From the NCBI GenBank assembly GCA_043721435.1, contig JAYSQR010000013.1, positions 1 through 11,856 on the forward strand: DNA of 11,856 nt. Reading direction: 5' to 3'. A model generated the notes under the pieces. It was not told the origin of the DNA and made no database searches. It saw nothing but the letters and a program-made list of their open reading frames with translations. The translations under genes were made by a program, and so were the position numbers. The stretch comes from VFJL01 sp043721435 (GTDB lineage: Bacteria; Pseudomonadota; Gammaproteobacteria; Burkholderiales; Nitrosomonadaceae). Below, one piece after another: positions 5,138-11,856 of the stretch. Positions within the stretch are counted from its first letter, which is position 1, and each line of letters begins with the position of its first letter.

Positions 5138-7465
5138 ATGAGTGTTAATCTTGAAGATTACAAGGAATTACTGGAGGACCTGGAACCCGAGTCCATCGCC
5201 TTGTTGCGTAGCACTTGGCCGGAAGCCACCAAGGTCTTCTCCCCGCGCGGCCTGGACAACTACCTGAAAGGCGCCTCTGCGCTGCGCGGCTTGGGACGCG
5301 AACGCGGCCTGGTGGATACCTGGATCGACGAAGCCCCCGAGGTGGCCAAAGAGGTGGGCGAGGATGTCGTGGGTGAGCTGGCAACGGCAGCTTTGATGCT
5401 GGCTTCAAGAACCTCCGGCGCAGTAATCGAACTCGTGCTCGCCACTGCACCCACAGCAGCCAAACGCCTGGGCGATGCACAGCTGTTCCAGCAATACCTG
5501 CAATTCCTCAACACCCTGATCGCCCAAGCGCCACGCGGTGTGCGTCCCATGCTGGACAAACTGGATGTGCTGTTCGGACAACTGACCCTGGGTGGCCTGC
5601 GCCGCTGGGCAATGTGGGGCGCGCATGCGCACCGCACAAACTATGAAGAACAAATCAAGTATTTCAGCCTGAATTCCAAAGAATCGCTGGCAGTGTTACA
5701 AAAAGAACGCAAGGGCACCCTGTTCGTGGATGTGCAGCGCCGTATCAACATGTATCTGCGCGCATTGTGGGCACGGGATTTTTTCATGAAACCAACCTCC
5801 GGCGACTTCGAAACGCGCGAAGGCTACCGGCCCTTTATCGAGGACTATTTCATCCACCTGCCGGATGCCTATGACGCGCATGGCGATGTCGCTGCCAGCG
5901 AGGTGTATCGCGCGGCAGCAGCCCACGCTGCCGCGCACCTGGTGGAAACCAAAAACCCCATTTCTGCCGAGGCGCTCAATCCCCTGCAGATGGCGGTGAT
6001 TGTGGTGATTGAGGACGCGCGCGTCGAAGCGCTCTCGATCCGCCGCTTTCCCGGCCTGCGCCAGATCTGGGCAGCATTACACAGCGCTACACCGGAAATG
6101 AACGCGAGTATCGGCGATTACCTTAACCGTTTGGCGCGAGCGCTGCTTGATCCATCCTATCAGGATAATGATGCATGGGTAGCCGAAGGCCGCCTGCTCT
6201 TCGCCCAGGCACAGGACAAACTCGATAGCCACCACATATCCTGGGAAATTGGTGTGCAACTTGCCCACAAGATTAAAGACAAGAAAATCCCTTTCAACCC
6301 GCGCACCGATCAATTGACGGCACCCTATCTGGATGACAACCGCTATTTCTGGGAGTTTGAGGAATTCGACTTTGAGAAATCACTGTCCGCTGGCTATAAC
6401 GAACCCAAACAGGTGCGCAAGTATGTCAATGTGATGGAGTTCGCCAACGAGGTCGAAGTAGAAGGTGCCGGCGACGATGCACAGGAAATCTGGGTGATGG
6501 GAACGGAATTCTTTCCCTATGAAGACGCAGGCGTTTCCTACAATGAGTCAGAAGGCAAGGAACCAGTATCGCAGCCTTATCATTATTCCGAATGGGATTA
6601 CCAGATTCAGCTCGAGCGCCCCGCTTGGGTAACGGTGCAGGAGAAACGCGCCAAATCGGGCGATATGCAACTCATCGACGACATTGCCATGCAGTACAAG
6701 CGCGAGATTTCACGCATGAAATTCCTGCTCGATGCGATGCAGCCACAAGGTGTGCAGCGCATCCGCAAACTGGAAGACGGTGATGAGATCGACCTCAACG
6801 CTGCCATCTCCTCCATGATCGACATGCGCATGGGGATGCAACCCGATCCGCGCTTCATGATGCGCTCGGTCAGGAAAATTCGCGACATCTCGGTACTGGT
6901 GCTACTCGATCTGTCCGAATCTACCAATGAGAAAGTAGCGGGACAGGACTTCTCGGTGCTGGATCTCACCCGCCAGGCTACCGTGCTGCTGGCCAACGCA
7001 ATCAACAAAATCGGTGATCCTTTCGCCATCCATGGTTTCTGTTCCGATGGCCGCCACGATGTAGAGTATTATCGCTACAAGGATTTCGATCAGCCTTACA
7101 ATGAAGTGCCCAAAGCCCGGCTGGCGGGTATGACCGGACAACTCTCCACCCGGATGGGCGCGGCCATCCGCCACGCTAGCCATTACCTCGAACTGCAGCG
7201 CTCATCCAAAAAACTGCTGCTGGTGATCACCGACGGTGAACCGGCGGATGTGGATGTACGTGACCCGCAGTACCTGCGTTATGACACCAAGAAAGCTGTG
7301 GAAGAAGCGGGCCGTTCCGGTGTCGTCACTTATTGCATGAGCCTCGACCCGCGCGCCGATCAATACGTGTCTCGTATTTTCGGAGCAAAAAACTATATGG
7401 TAGTGGATCATGTGGAACGGCTGCCGGAGAAATTGCCGTTACTTTATGCGGGACTAACCCGTTAA
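5138..7465 (+). CDS. cbbO: CbbO, VWA-domain adaptor subunit of the RuBisCO activase
   Basis: The product is 775 aa, typical for CbbO and related to NorD. The N-terminal ~400 residues are Ala/Leu-rich and probably helical. An acidic region spans about 425-500. The C-terminal von Willebrand A domain (about 585-770) has an intact metal-ion-dependent adhesion site: D591-L-S593-E-S595, a Thr probably T671 in STRMG, and D699 in VITDGEPAD. In studied systems one CbbO sits on the CbbQ hexamer and uses the VWA metal site to dock onto RuBisCO. ATG 5138 has an AAGGTGG ribosome site (5124-5130) and starts 63 bp after cbbQ. The gene ends inside the convergent cbbR2, overlapping it by 12 bp. No terminator is visible after it. 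Confidence 0.95.
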   Translation: MSVNLEDYKELLEDLEPESIALLRSTWPEATKVFSPRGLDNYLKGASALRGLGRERGLVDTWIDEAPEVAKEVGEDVVGELATAALMLASRTSGAVIELVLATAPTAAKRLGDAQLFQQYLQFLNTLIAQAPRGVRPMLDKLDVLFGQLTLGGLRRWAMWGAHAHRTNYEEQIKYFSLNSKESLAVLQKERKGTLFVDVQRRINMYLRALWARDFFMKPTSGDFETREGYRPFIEDYFIHLPDAYDAHGDVAASEVYRAAAAHAAAHLVETKNPISAEALNPLQMAVIVVIEDARVEALSIRRFPGLRQIWAALHSATPEMNASIGDYLNRLARALLDPSYQDNDAWVAEGRLLFAQAQDKLDSHHISWEIGVQLAHKIKDKKIPFNPRTDQLTAPYLDDNRYFWEFEEFDFEKSLSAGYNEPKQVRKYVNVMEFANEVEVEGAGDDAQEIWVMGTEFFPYEDAGVSYNESEGKEPVSQPYHYSEWDYQIQLERPAWVTVQEKRAKSGDMQLIDDIAMQYKREISRMKFLLDAMQPQGVQRIRKLEDGDEIDLNAAISSMIDMRMGMQPDPRFMMRSVRKIRDISVLVLLDLSESTNEKVAGQDFSVLDLTRQATVLLANAINKIGDPFAIHGFCSDGRHDVEYYRYKDFDQPYNEVPKARLAGMTGQLSTRMGAAIRHASHYLELQRSSKKLLLVITDGEPADVDVRDPQYLRYDTKKAVEEAGRSGVVTYCMSLDPRADQYVSRIFGAKNYMVVDHVERLPEKLPLLYAGLTR

Positions 7466-8431
7466 CGTCGTCCCATCCTTGCCATTGGGTAGAAGCGGGC
7501 AGTGTCCGGTATTCGCGTGGTGGCAAGATACTTCAACCAAAAACTGCGGTGCTTGCTGTAAATAACCCAAAAATGCCTGCGCCACAATAGACAACTGTTT
7601 TCCTGATGGGTAGGCGTAGTACCACTGCCGAGCAATCGGAAAGCCCTGCACATCGAGCACAGCGAGTTGTCCCATGGGCGCATCCAGTGCCAAGGTGTGG
7701 CGTGACAAGACTGAAATGCCCAGGCCGCCAATAATCGCCTGCTTGATCGCCTCATTACTTCCTAATTCCATTCGTATTTTTAATTTCAAACCCTGTTCAG
7801 AAAAAATACGTTCCGTCGCAATGCGCGTACCGGAACCGGGCTCCCGCGATAAAAATGGTTCCTCGGCTATACGCCTGAGCGTGATTCTTTTCTTATTGGC
7901 AAGCGGATGATTGACCGGTGCAAGCACGACCAGCGGATTCTCCAAGAACGCCTGTGCCACCGCACCCACTTCCTCCGGCGGCTGACCCAAGATATAGAGA
8001 TCGTCCTGATTGTCTGCCAAGCGTTCCAATACACGCTCACGGTTGGACACTTTGAGCGAAACCTCGACGCCCGGATATTGCTGGCAAAACATCCCCAGCA
8101 AGCGCGGCGCGAAATATTTTGCGGTAGTCACCACCGCAAGCCGCAGTTTGCCAGCCTTCAGCCCTTTCATATCTGCCGCAACCATCTCGAACTGCGTGAG
8201 GTGTTCGAAAATGCCGCGGCAGGTTTGATGCAACTCGCGTCCGGCATCGGTGAGATACATTTTCTTGCCAACCTGCTCGAACAGCGGCAAACCGACTGCA
8301 TCGGTTAATTTCTTGATTTGCATCGACACCGTGGGTTGAGTCAAGAACAGCTCTTCTGCGGCGCGTGTAAAACTTCCCAGACGGGCAATAGTTTCAAAAA
8401 CTTCAAGTTGACGCAAGGTGCTATGACGCAT
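7454..8431 (-). CDS. cbbR: LysR-family transcriptional regulator CbbR of the form IC RuBisCO operon
   Basis: The product is 325 aa. The DNA-binding part includes SFTRAAEELFLTQPTVSMQ (20-38), nearly the same as in the CbbR at 1234-2148. The two proteins align without gaps through about residue 290, including LVV[IL]AP (167-172) and REPGSGTR (197-204), so they are paralogues. The C-terminus runs about 20-30 residues beyond the first CbbR, ending in a Cys/His-containing tail (VSCHHANTGHCPLL) of unclear meaning. The end overlaps the convergent cbbO by 12 bp. The start is well supported: on the minus strand AGGAG (plus-strand CTCCT, 8438-8442) lies six bases before the ATG. It is divergent from cbbL2, whose activation it probably controls, together with its own. 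Confidence 0.93.
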   Translation of the reverse strand: MRHSTLRQLEVFETIARLGSFTRAAEELFLTQPTVSMQIKKLTDAVGLPLFEQVGKKMYLTDAGRELHQTCRGIFEHLTQFEMVAADMKGLKAGKLRLAVVTTAKYFAPRLLGMFCQQYPGVEVSLKVSNRERVLERLADNQDDLYILGQPPEEVGAVAQAFLENPLVVLAPVNHPLANKKRITLRRIAEEPFLSREPGSGTRIATERIFSEQGLKLKIRMELGSNEAIKQAIIGGLGISVLSRHTLALDAPMGQLAVLDVQGFPIARQWYYAYPSGKQLSIVAQAFLGYLQQAPQFLVEVSCHHANTGHCPLLPNGKDGTTLTG

Positions 8432-8469
8432 GAATCACTCCTGTTATCCATAGATATTAGTCTATCAGT

Positions 8470-8503
8470 CTTATCGATAAGTTTGATTGTTATTTATGAT
8501 AAT
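8470..8503. promoter_or_regulatory. Probable CbbR operator in the cbbR2-cbbL2 gap
   Basis: CTTATCGATAAG (8470-8481) is a perfect 12-bp palindrome, 38 bp upstream of the cbbR2 start. TTATGATAAT (8494-8503) is the exact reverse complement of the 10-mer at 2193-2202 in the first cbbR-cbbL gap. GATAA/TTATC pentamers also occur at 8444-8448 and 8498-8502. The palindrome centre is about 149 bp before cbbL2, and the matching dyad is about 153 bp before cbbL1. Binding by CbbR is inferred. Confidence 0.6.
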
Positions 8504-8511
8504 AATATTAC
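8483..8511 (+). promoter_or_regulatory. Candidate sigma70-type promoter of cbbL2
   Basis: TTGATT (8483-8488) and TATTAC (8506-8511), 17 bp apart, each match consensus at four of six positions. They lie in a very AT-rich stretch right after the 12-bp palindrome, where an activator could contact RNA polymerase. The implied leader is about 105 bases. The stretch is AT-rich enough that chance matches are easy. Confidence 0.3.
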
Positions 8512-8624
8512 ATGATGCATACAACGCGCCGGAAAATACTTTTTTATTGAACTGGTATTGCCTGCTGTTCATATTTCTTTAAAAGTAGATATGGTGCGGT
8601 TTTTTCAACTATTTGGAGATAATT

Positions 8625-10100
8625 ATGGCTTCCGAAACAATCAAAGAAGGTAAAGATCGCTACAAGTCTGGTGTCATTCCGTACAAGAAAATGGGTTACT
8701 GGGAACCCGATTACGTGCCCAAAGACACGGATGTTATCGCCCTGTTCCGCATCACCCCACAACCTGGGGTGGAACATGAGGAGGCAGCCGCCGCAGTCGC
8801 CGGCGAATCCTCCACCGCTACCTGGACCGTGGTATGGACTGACCGCCTGACCGCGTGTGAACTCTATCGCGCCAAGGCTTATCGCTCTGAATTGGTGCCC
8901 AACACCGGCCCTGGCACCAAGAACGAGGCGCAGTACTTCGCCTACATCGCCTATGACATAGATCTGTTCGAGGAGGGGTCGATCGCCAACCTGACCGCTT
9001 CCATTATCGGCAATGTGTTCGGCTTCAAGGCGGTCAAAGCGCTGCGCCTGGAAGACATGCGCATTCCGGTTGCTTACCTCAAAACCTTCCAGGGCCCCGC
9101 AACAGGTATTGTGGTGGAACGCGAGCGCCTCGACAAGTTCGGCAGACCATTGCTGGGTGCCACTACCAAACCGAAGCTGGGTCTTTCTGGCCGCAACTAC
9201 GGGCGCGTGGTGTACGAAGGACTCAAAGGTGGCCTTGATTTCATGAAAGACGACGAGAACATCAACTCCCAGCCTTTCATGCATTGGCGTGACCGCTTTC
9301 TGTTCTGCATGGAGGCGGTGAACAAGGCTTCTGCCGCCACCGGCGAAGTCAAGGGCCATTACCTGAACGTCACCGCCGGCACTATGGAAGACATGTATGA
9401 ACGCGCGGAATTCGCGAAATCCCTAGGCTCAACCATTATCATGATCGACCTGGTGATCGGCTACACCGCGATTCAGTCAATGGCCAAATGGGCGCGCAGG
9501 AACGACATGATCCTGCATTTGCATCGTGCCGGCAACTCGACCTATTCGCGGCAGAAAAATCACGGCATGAATTTCCGTGTGATCTGCAAGTGGATGCGGA
9601 TGGCGGGTGTGGATCACATTCACGCCGGCACGGTCGTTGGCAAGCTTGAAGGCGATCCGCTCATGATCAAGGGCTTTTACGATACTCTGCGCGAAACGCA
9701 TACTCAGCGAAGTCTCGAACACGGCCTGTTCTTCGATCAGGATTGGGCATCGCTCAAAAAAGTCATGCCGGTTGCTTCGGGTGGCATTCATGCCGGCCAG
9801 ATGCACCAGTTGCTGGATTATCTCGGCGAAGACGTGATACTGCAGTTTGGCGGCGGCACCATTGGTCACCCGCAAGGCATACAAGCCGGCGCGGTTGCCA
9901 ATCGCGTTGCGCTGGAAGCAATGGTACTAGCACGCAACGAAGGTCGCGACTACGTGAAGGAAGGTCCGCAGATTCTCGAAGCTGCCGCCAAGTGGTGCAC
10001 ACCGCTCAAACAAGCGCTAGAGACGTGGAAGGATATCAGTTTCAATTACGAATCTACCGACACCGCCGATTTCGTGCCGTCCACCACGGCCAGCGTCTAA
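8625..10100 (+). CDS. cbbL: RuBisCO large subunit, red-type form IC
   Basis: Starting at ATG 8625 (MASETIKEGK), six bases after GGAG (8615-8618), gives 491 aa; an in-frame TTG at 8613 overlaps the ribosome site and is unlikely. The extended N-terminus (DRYKSGVIPYKKMGYWEPDY), the longer loop VPNTGPGTKNEAQY (91-104) and the C-terminal tail beyond the barrel mark the red-type IC/ID lineage. Catalytic residues are all present: E61, K182 in TTKPK, carbamylation K208 with D210/E211 in KDDEN, H300, H333, loop-6 K340 in GTVVGKLEG, S385 and FGGGT (408-412). In red-type enzymes the C-terminal tail is what CbbX pulls on; here it ends STDTADFVPSTTASV. It pairs with the small subunit that starts 22 bp downstream. 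Confidence 0.98.
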   Translation: MASETIKEGKDRYKSGVIPYKKMGYWEPDYVPKDTDVIALFRITPQPGVEHEEAAAAVAGESSTATWTVVWTDRLTACELYRAKAYRSELVPNTGPGTKNEAQYFAYIAYDIDLFEEGSIANLTASIIGNVFGFKAVKALRLEDMRIPVAYLKTFQGPATGIVVERERLDKFGRPLLGATTKPKLGLSGRNYGRVVYEGLKGGLDFMKDDENINSQPFMHWRDRFLFCMEAVNKASAATGEVKGHYLNVTAGTMEDMYERAEFAKSLGSTIIMIDLVIGYTAIQSMAKWARRNDMILHLHRAGNSTYSRQKNHGMNFRVICKWMRMAGVDHIHAGTVVGKLEGDPLMIKGFYDTLRETHTQRSLEHGLFFDQDWASLKKVMPVASGGIHAGQMHQLLDYLGEDVILQFGGGTIGHPQGIQAGAVANRVALEAMVLARNEGRDYVKEGPQILEAAAKWCTPLKQALETWKDISFNYESTDTADFVPSTTASV

Positions 10101-10122
10101 TCATACCTAGGAGAAAATAATT

Positions 10123-10557
10123 ATGATGACCAATGTAGGAAATCGTATCACGCAAGGTCAGTTCTCTTTCCTGCCCCCGCTGACAGATAAGCAAATTTCG
10201 GCGCAATTAAAATATGCGTTGAAGAACGGCTGGGCGATAGGTATCGAGTACACCGATGACCCACATCCACGCAATACTTATTGGGAAATGTTTGGCAACC
10301 CGATGTTTGACCTGAAGGACCCTGCTGGGATTCTGATGGAAATCAACAGCTGCCGCAAGACGTTCCCGAACCACTATATCCGCGTAACCGCGTTTAACTC
10401 AACGCGCGGGGTGGAGAGCCCAACTATGTCATATATTGTCAATCGGCCGAAGACAGAGCCGGGCTTTGGTGTGGTGCGGCAAGAAGGGGCAGGCCGGAGT
10501 ATTAGCTACACTATCCACTCCTATGCGACCGACAAGCCGGAGGGTGAGCGGTATTAA
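10123..10557 (+). CDS. cbbS: RuBisCO small subunit, red-type form IC
   Basis: The product is 144 aa, longer than the form IA small subunit at 3821-4177 because of a C-terminal extension (about 108-144, TEPGFGVVRQEGAG...SYTIHSYAT). This extension forms the beta-hairpins that line the central solvent channel of red-type holoenzymes. The core shows RITQGQFSFLPPLTDKQI (8-25), GWAIGIEYTDDPHPRNTYW (36-54) and FGNPMF (57-62). Two ATGs stand in tandem (10123 and 10126). AGGAG at 10109-10113 favours the first, but many homologues begin closer to RITQG. It caps the L8 core and also promotes holoenzyme assembly in red-type RuBisCO. It is clearly in one operon with cbbL2. Confidence 0.97.
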   Translation: MMTNVGNRITQGQFSFLPPLTDKQISAQLKYALKNGWAIGIEYTDDPHPRNTYWEMFGNPMFDLKDPAGILMEINSCRKTFPNHYIRVTAFNSTRGVESPTMSYIVNRPKTEPGFGVVRQEGAGRSISYTIHSYATDKPEGERY

Positions 10558-10564
10558 CGAAGGA

Positions 10565-10596
10565 TTCCCTTCCCCTTTTCTTGAAGGGGAAGGGAA
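10565..10596. repeat. Perfect 13-bp inverted repeat in the cbbS2-cbbX gap (possible dispersed palindromic element)
   Basis: TTCCCTTCCCCTT (10565-10577) pairs with AAGGGGAAGGGAA (10584-10596) around a six-base loop, starting eight bases after the cbbS2 stop. A G-rich stretch (TTGGGGTGGGAG) follows. No T-run follows on the + strand, so a simple intrinsic terminator is unlikely. CCCTTCCCCTT...AAGGGGAAGGG followed by GGGGTGGG resembles intergenic palindromic repeats that recur in many proteobacterial genomes; that resemblance is from memory. It could protect the cbbLS mRNA 3' end and lower cbbX expression. Confidence 0.65.
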
Positions 10597-10765
10597 ATGA
10601 TTGGGGTGGGAGTAAGGCTGACGAGTTACAGAAATTGACTTCTATCGTCTCCCCTTCTGCTCTTTGTTGCTGGCGAAGAATTTGCCGTATTGTTGTTGCA
10701 TAAAACCGATTTCCAGCACAAGACAACTGTCATTTTGGTTGATAGATTTCCCGAATGAAGTTTGC

Positions 10766-11737
10766 ATGGCTTTATTGTATGGATCAAACGTGAAAAAACA
10801 TACGAAAGAACTTACCCCTTCCGATAGCAGTCCGGTTGATCTGGATGCAGAATTCCGCGCTTCCAACATCAAGGAAGTGCTGGATAAGCTTGATCGTGAA
10901 TTGATCGGCTTGAAACCCGTGAAAACCCGCATCCGCGAGACGGCGGCGCTATTGCTCGTCGACCGCGTGCGCAAGAAATTGGGCCTGACCGCCGGGGCAC
11001 CTAGTCTACACATGTGTTTTACCGGCAACCCTGGTACCGGCAAGACTACTGTAGCGCTACGCATGGCCGAAATCTTACACCGCCTGGGTTATGTTCGTGA
11101 AGGACACCTTGTTTCCGTCACCCGCGACGATCTGGTGGGTCAATATATCGGCCATACCGCCCCCAAGACCAAAGAAGTACTGAAGAAAGCGATGGGGGGA
11201 GTGCTGTTTATCGATGAGGCCTATTACCTCTATAAACCCGAGAACGAACGCGATTATGGCGCTGAATCCATAGAAATCCTGCTGCAAACGATGGAGAATA
11301 ACCGCGATGACCTAGTCGTGATCCTGGCTGGCTATAAAGACAGGATGGAAAAGTTCTTCCATAGCAATCCCGGCATGCGTTCACGTATCGCGCACCACAT
11401 CGACTTTCCCGACTATAGTGCCGATGAATTGCTTGCAATCGCCAAACTGATGCTGGCGGCGCAGAATTACCGCTTCAGTCCCGAGGGCGAAAAAGCTTTC
11501 AGTGATTATATCCGGCTACGCATGAAGCTGGAGCATTTCGCCAATGCCCGCTCGGTTCGCAACGCCCTTGACCGGGCGCGGCTGCGCCAAGCCAATCGCT
11601 TGTTCGAGGGAGCGAAGAAATCATTAGCCAAAATTGATCTCATGACGCTTGAAGCGGAAGATATTCTAGCCAGCCGCGTGTTCCTCGAAGGCAAGCTCGA
11701 TGGTGAATCCAATTCCGGTACGGAAACAAAAAAATAG
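10766..11737 (+). CDS. cbbX: CbbX, AAA+ red-type RuBisCO activase
   Basis: Starting at ATG 10766 gives 323 aa, close to known CbbX proteins; GTG 10790 (315 aa) is an equally sized alternative, and neither has a strong ribosome site. The frame is open further upstream to 10664, but that part does not look like CbbX. Motifs in the 323-aa numbering: Walker A GNPGTGKT (87-94), pore loop YIGHTAPKTK (127-136), Walker B VLFIDEAYYLY (146-156), sensor 1 ILAGYKD (186-192), arginine fingers in NPGMRSRI (R205, R207) and sensor 2 in ANARSVRN (R262). CbbX hexamers, stimulated by RuBP in studied species, thread the red-type large-subunit C-terminus into the pore to free the active site. It follows cbbLS after 208 bp. 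No terminator is seen after it. Confidence 0.95.
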   Translation: MALLYGSNVKKHTKELTPSDSSPVDLDAEFRASNIKEVLDKLDRELIGLKPVKTRIRETAALLLVDRVRKKLGLTAGAPSLHMCFTGNPGTGKTTVALRMAEILHRLGYVREGHLVSVTRDDLVGQYIGHTAPKTKEVLKKAMGGVLFIDEAYYLYKPENERDYGAESIEILLQTMENNRDDLVVILAGYKDRMEKFFHSNPGMRSRIAHHIDFPDYSADELLAIAKLMLAAQNYRFSPEGEKAFSDYIRLRMKLEHFANARSVRNALDRARLRQANRLFEGAKKSLAKIDLMTLEAEDILASRVFLEGKLDGESNSGTETKK

Positions 11738-11780
11738 ACAGGTGAACGATGGCACTGTAACTAGTATAACAACCCATTAA

Positions 11781-11855
11781 TTACGAAACATAATGCCTAG
11801 CCATTTTTGTATCTGCATCCTGCCGAGTGAACGCCCACTCAATGCCACGTTGCTC
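11781..11855 (-). CDS. C-terminal fragment of a minus-strand gene, possibly an IS630-type transposase
   Basis: The minus-strand frame entering from the right edge reads EQRGIEWAFTRQDADTKMAR then HYVS and stops at TAA (11783-11781). The W-x-F-T-x-x-D-A-x-x-K pattern near the very end resembles the C-terminus of some IS630-family transposases. With only 24 residues this is a weak hint and could be chance. The frame would have to continue open beyond the window. Confidence 0.25.
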   Translation of the reverse strand, partial: EQRGIEWAFTRQDADTKMARHYVS

Positions 11856-11856
11856 C

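Noticed and set aside
8544..9359. Minus-strand open frame of 271 codons inside cbbL2
   Set aside because: It is the shadow of a highly conserved, codon-biased RuBisCO gene and has no family resemblance of its own. Similar shadows inside cbbL1 and cbbO were dropped for the same reason.
10642..10767. Small minus-strand frame (41 codons) in the cbbX leader, starting at a CATG shared with the cbbX start
   Set aside because: No ribosome site or recognisable motif supports it; the leader is short and could be open by chance.
11749..11760. ATG-GCA-CTG-TAA mini-frame after cbbX with an AGGTGA-like site
   Set aside because: Three codons are too few to call a gene. It might be a remnant of a truncated downstream gene, but nothing else supports this.
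1..11856. CRISPR array, tRNA or rRNA genes
   Set aside because: I saw no regularly spaced repeats, cloverleaf-like sequence or rRNA-like stretch in the gaps on either strand.

Overview
The window is a CO2-fixation island from a chemoautotrophic proteobacterium, most likely a betaproteobacterium of the Nitrosomonadales/Gallionellales kind. That placement is an inference from gene content and order; nothing here fixes the species. Two different form I RuBisCO systems lie head to tail on the + strand. Each has its own divergently transcribed LysR-type regulator (CbbR) and its own dedicated activase.

Left flank (1-1236): the window opens inside the C-terminus of an IS30-family transposase. A probable IS end abuts a small exported His/Arg/Asp/Glu-rich protein (99-449). 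This is followed by a secreted protein with a duplicated two-cysteine module (473-1201) and a hairpin between convergent genes. None of these has an evident link to carbon fixation.

Module 1 (1234-7465): cbbR1 (-), a 185-bp regulatory gap, then cbbL1-cbbS1-cbbQ-cbbO (+). This is the non-carboxysomal, green-type form IA ('IAq') arrangement, with the CbbQ (MoxR-type AAA+) / CbbO (VWA domain) activase pair. A hairpin lies between cbbL1 and cbbS1. A strong intrinsic terminator lies between cbbS1 and cbbQ and probably sets a high RuBisCO:activase ratio. No carboxysome shell genes are present.

Module 2 (7454-11737): cbbR2 (-), overlapping the end of cbbO tail to tail by 12 bp, then a 193-bp regulatory gap and red-type form IC cbbL2-cbbS2 (+). 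A 208-bp gap with a perfect 13-bp hairpin follows, then cbbX, the red-type activase. The two CbbR proteins are colinear, with nearly the same recognition helix. The two cbbR-cbbL gaps share GATAA/TTATC palindromes about 150 bp upstream of each cbbL, so cross-regulation of the two RuBisCOs is likely.

Right flank (11738-11856): no complete gene. A short minus-strand C-terminus at the edge may belong to another transposase (tentative), in which case the island would be bracketed by mobile elements.

Working together, the two modules would let the cell make two RuBisCOs with different CO2/O2 behaviour, each repaired by its cognate remodelling machine. The individual families are well known. The least explained parts are the two exported proteins on the left, the regulatory wiring between the modules, and the intergenic RNA structures.
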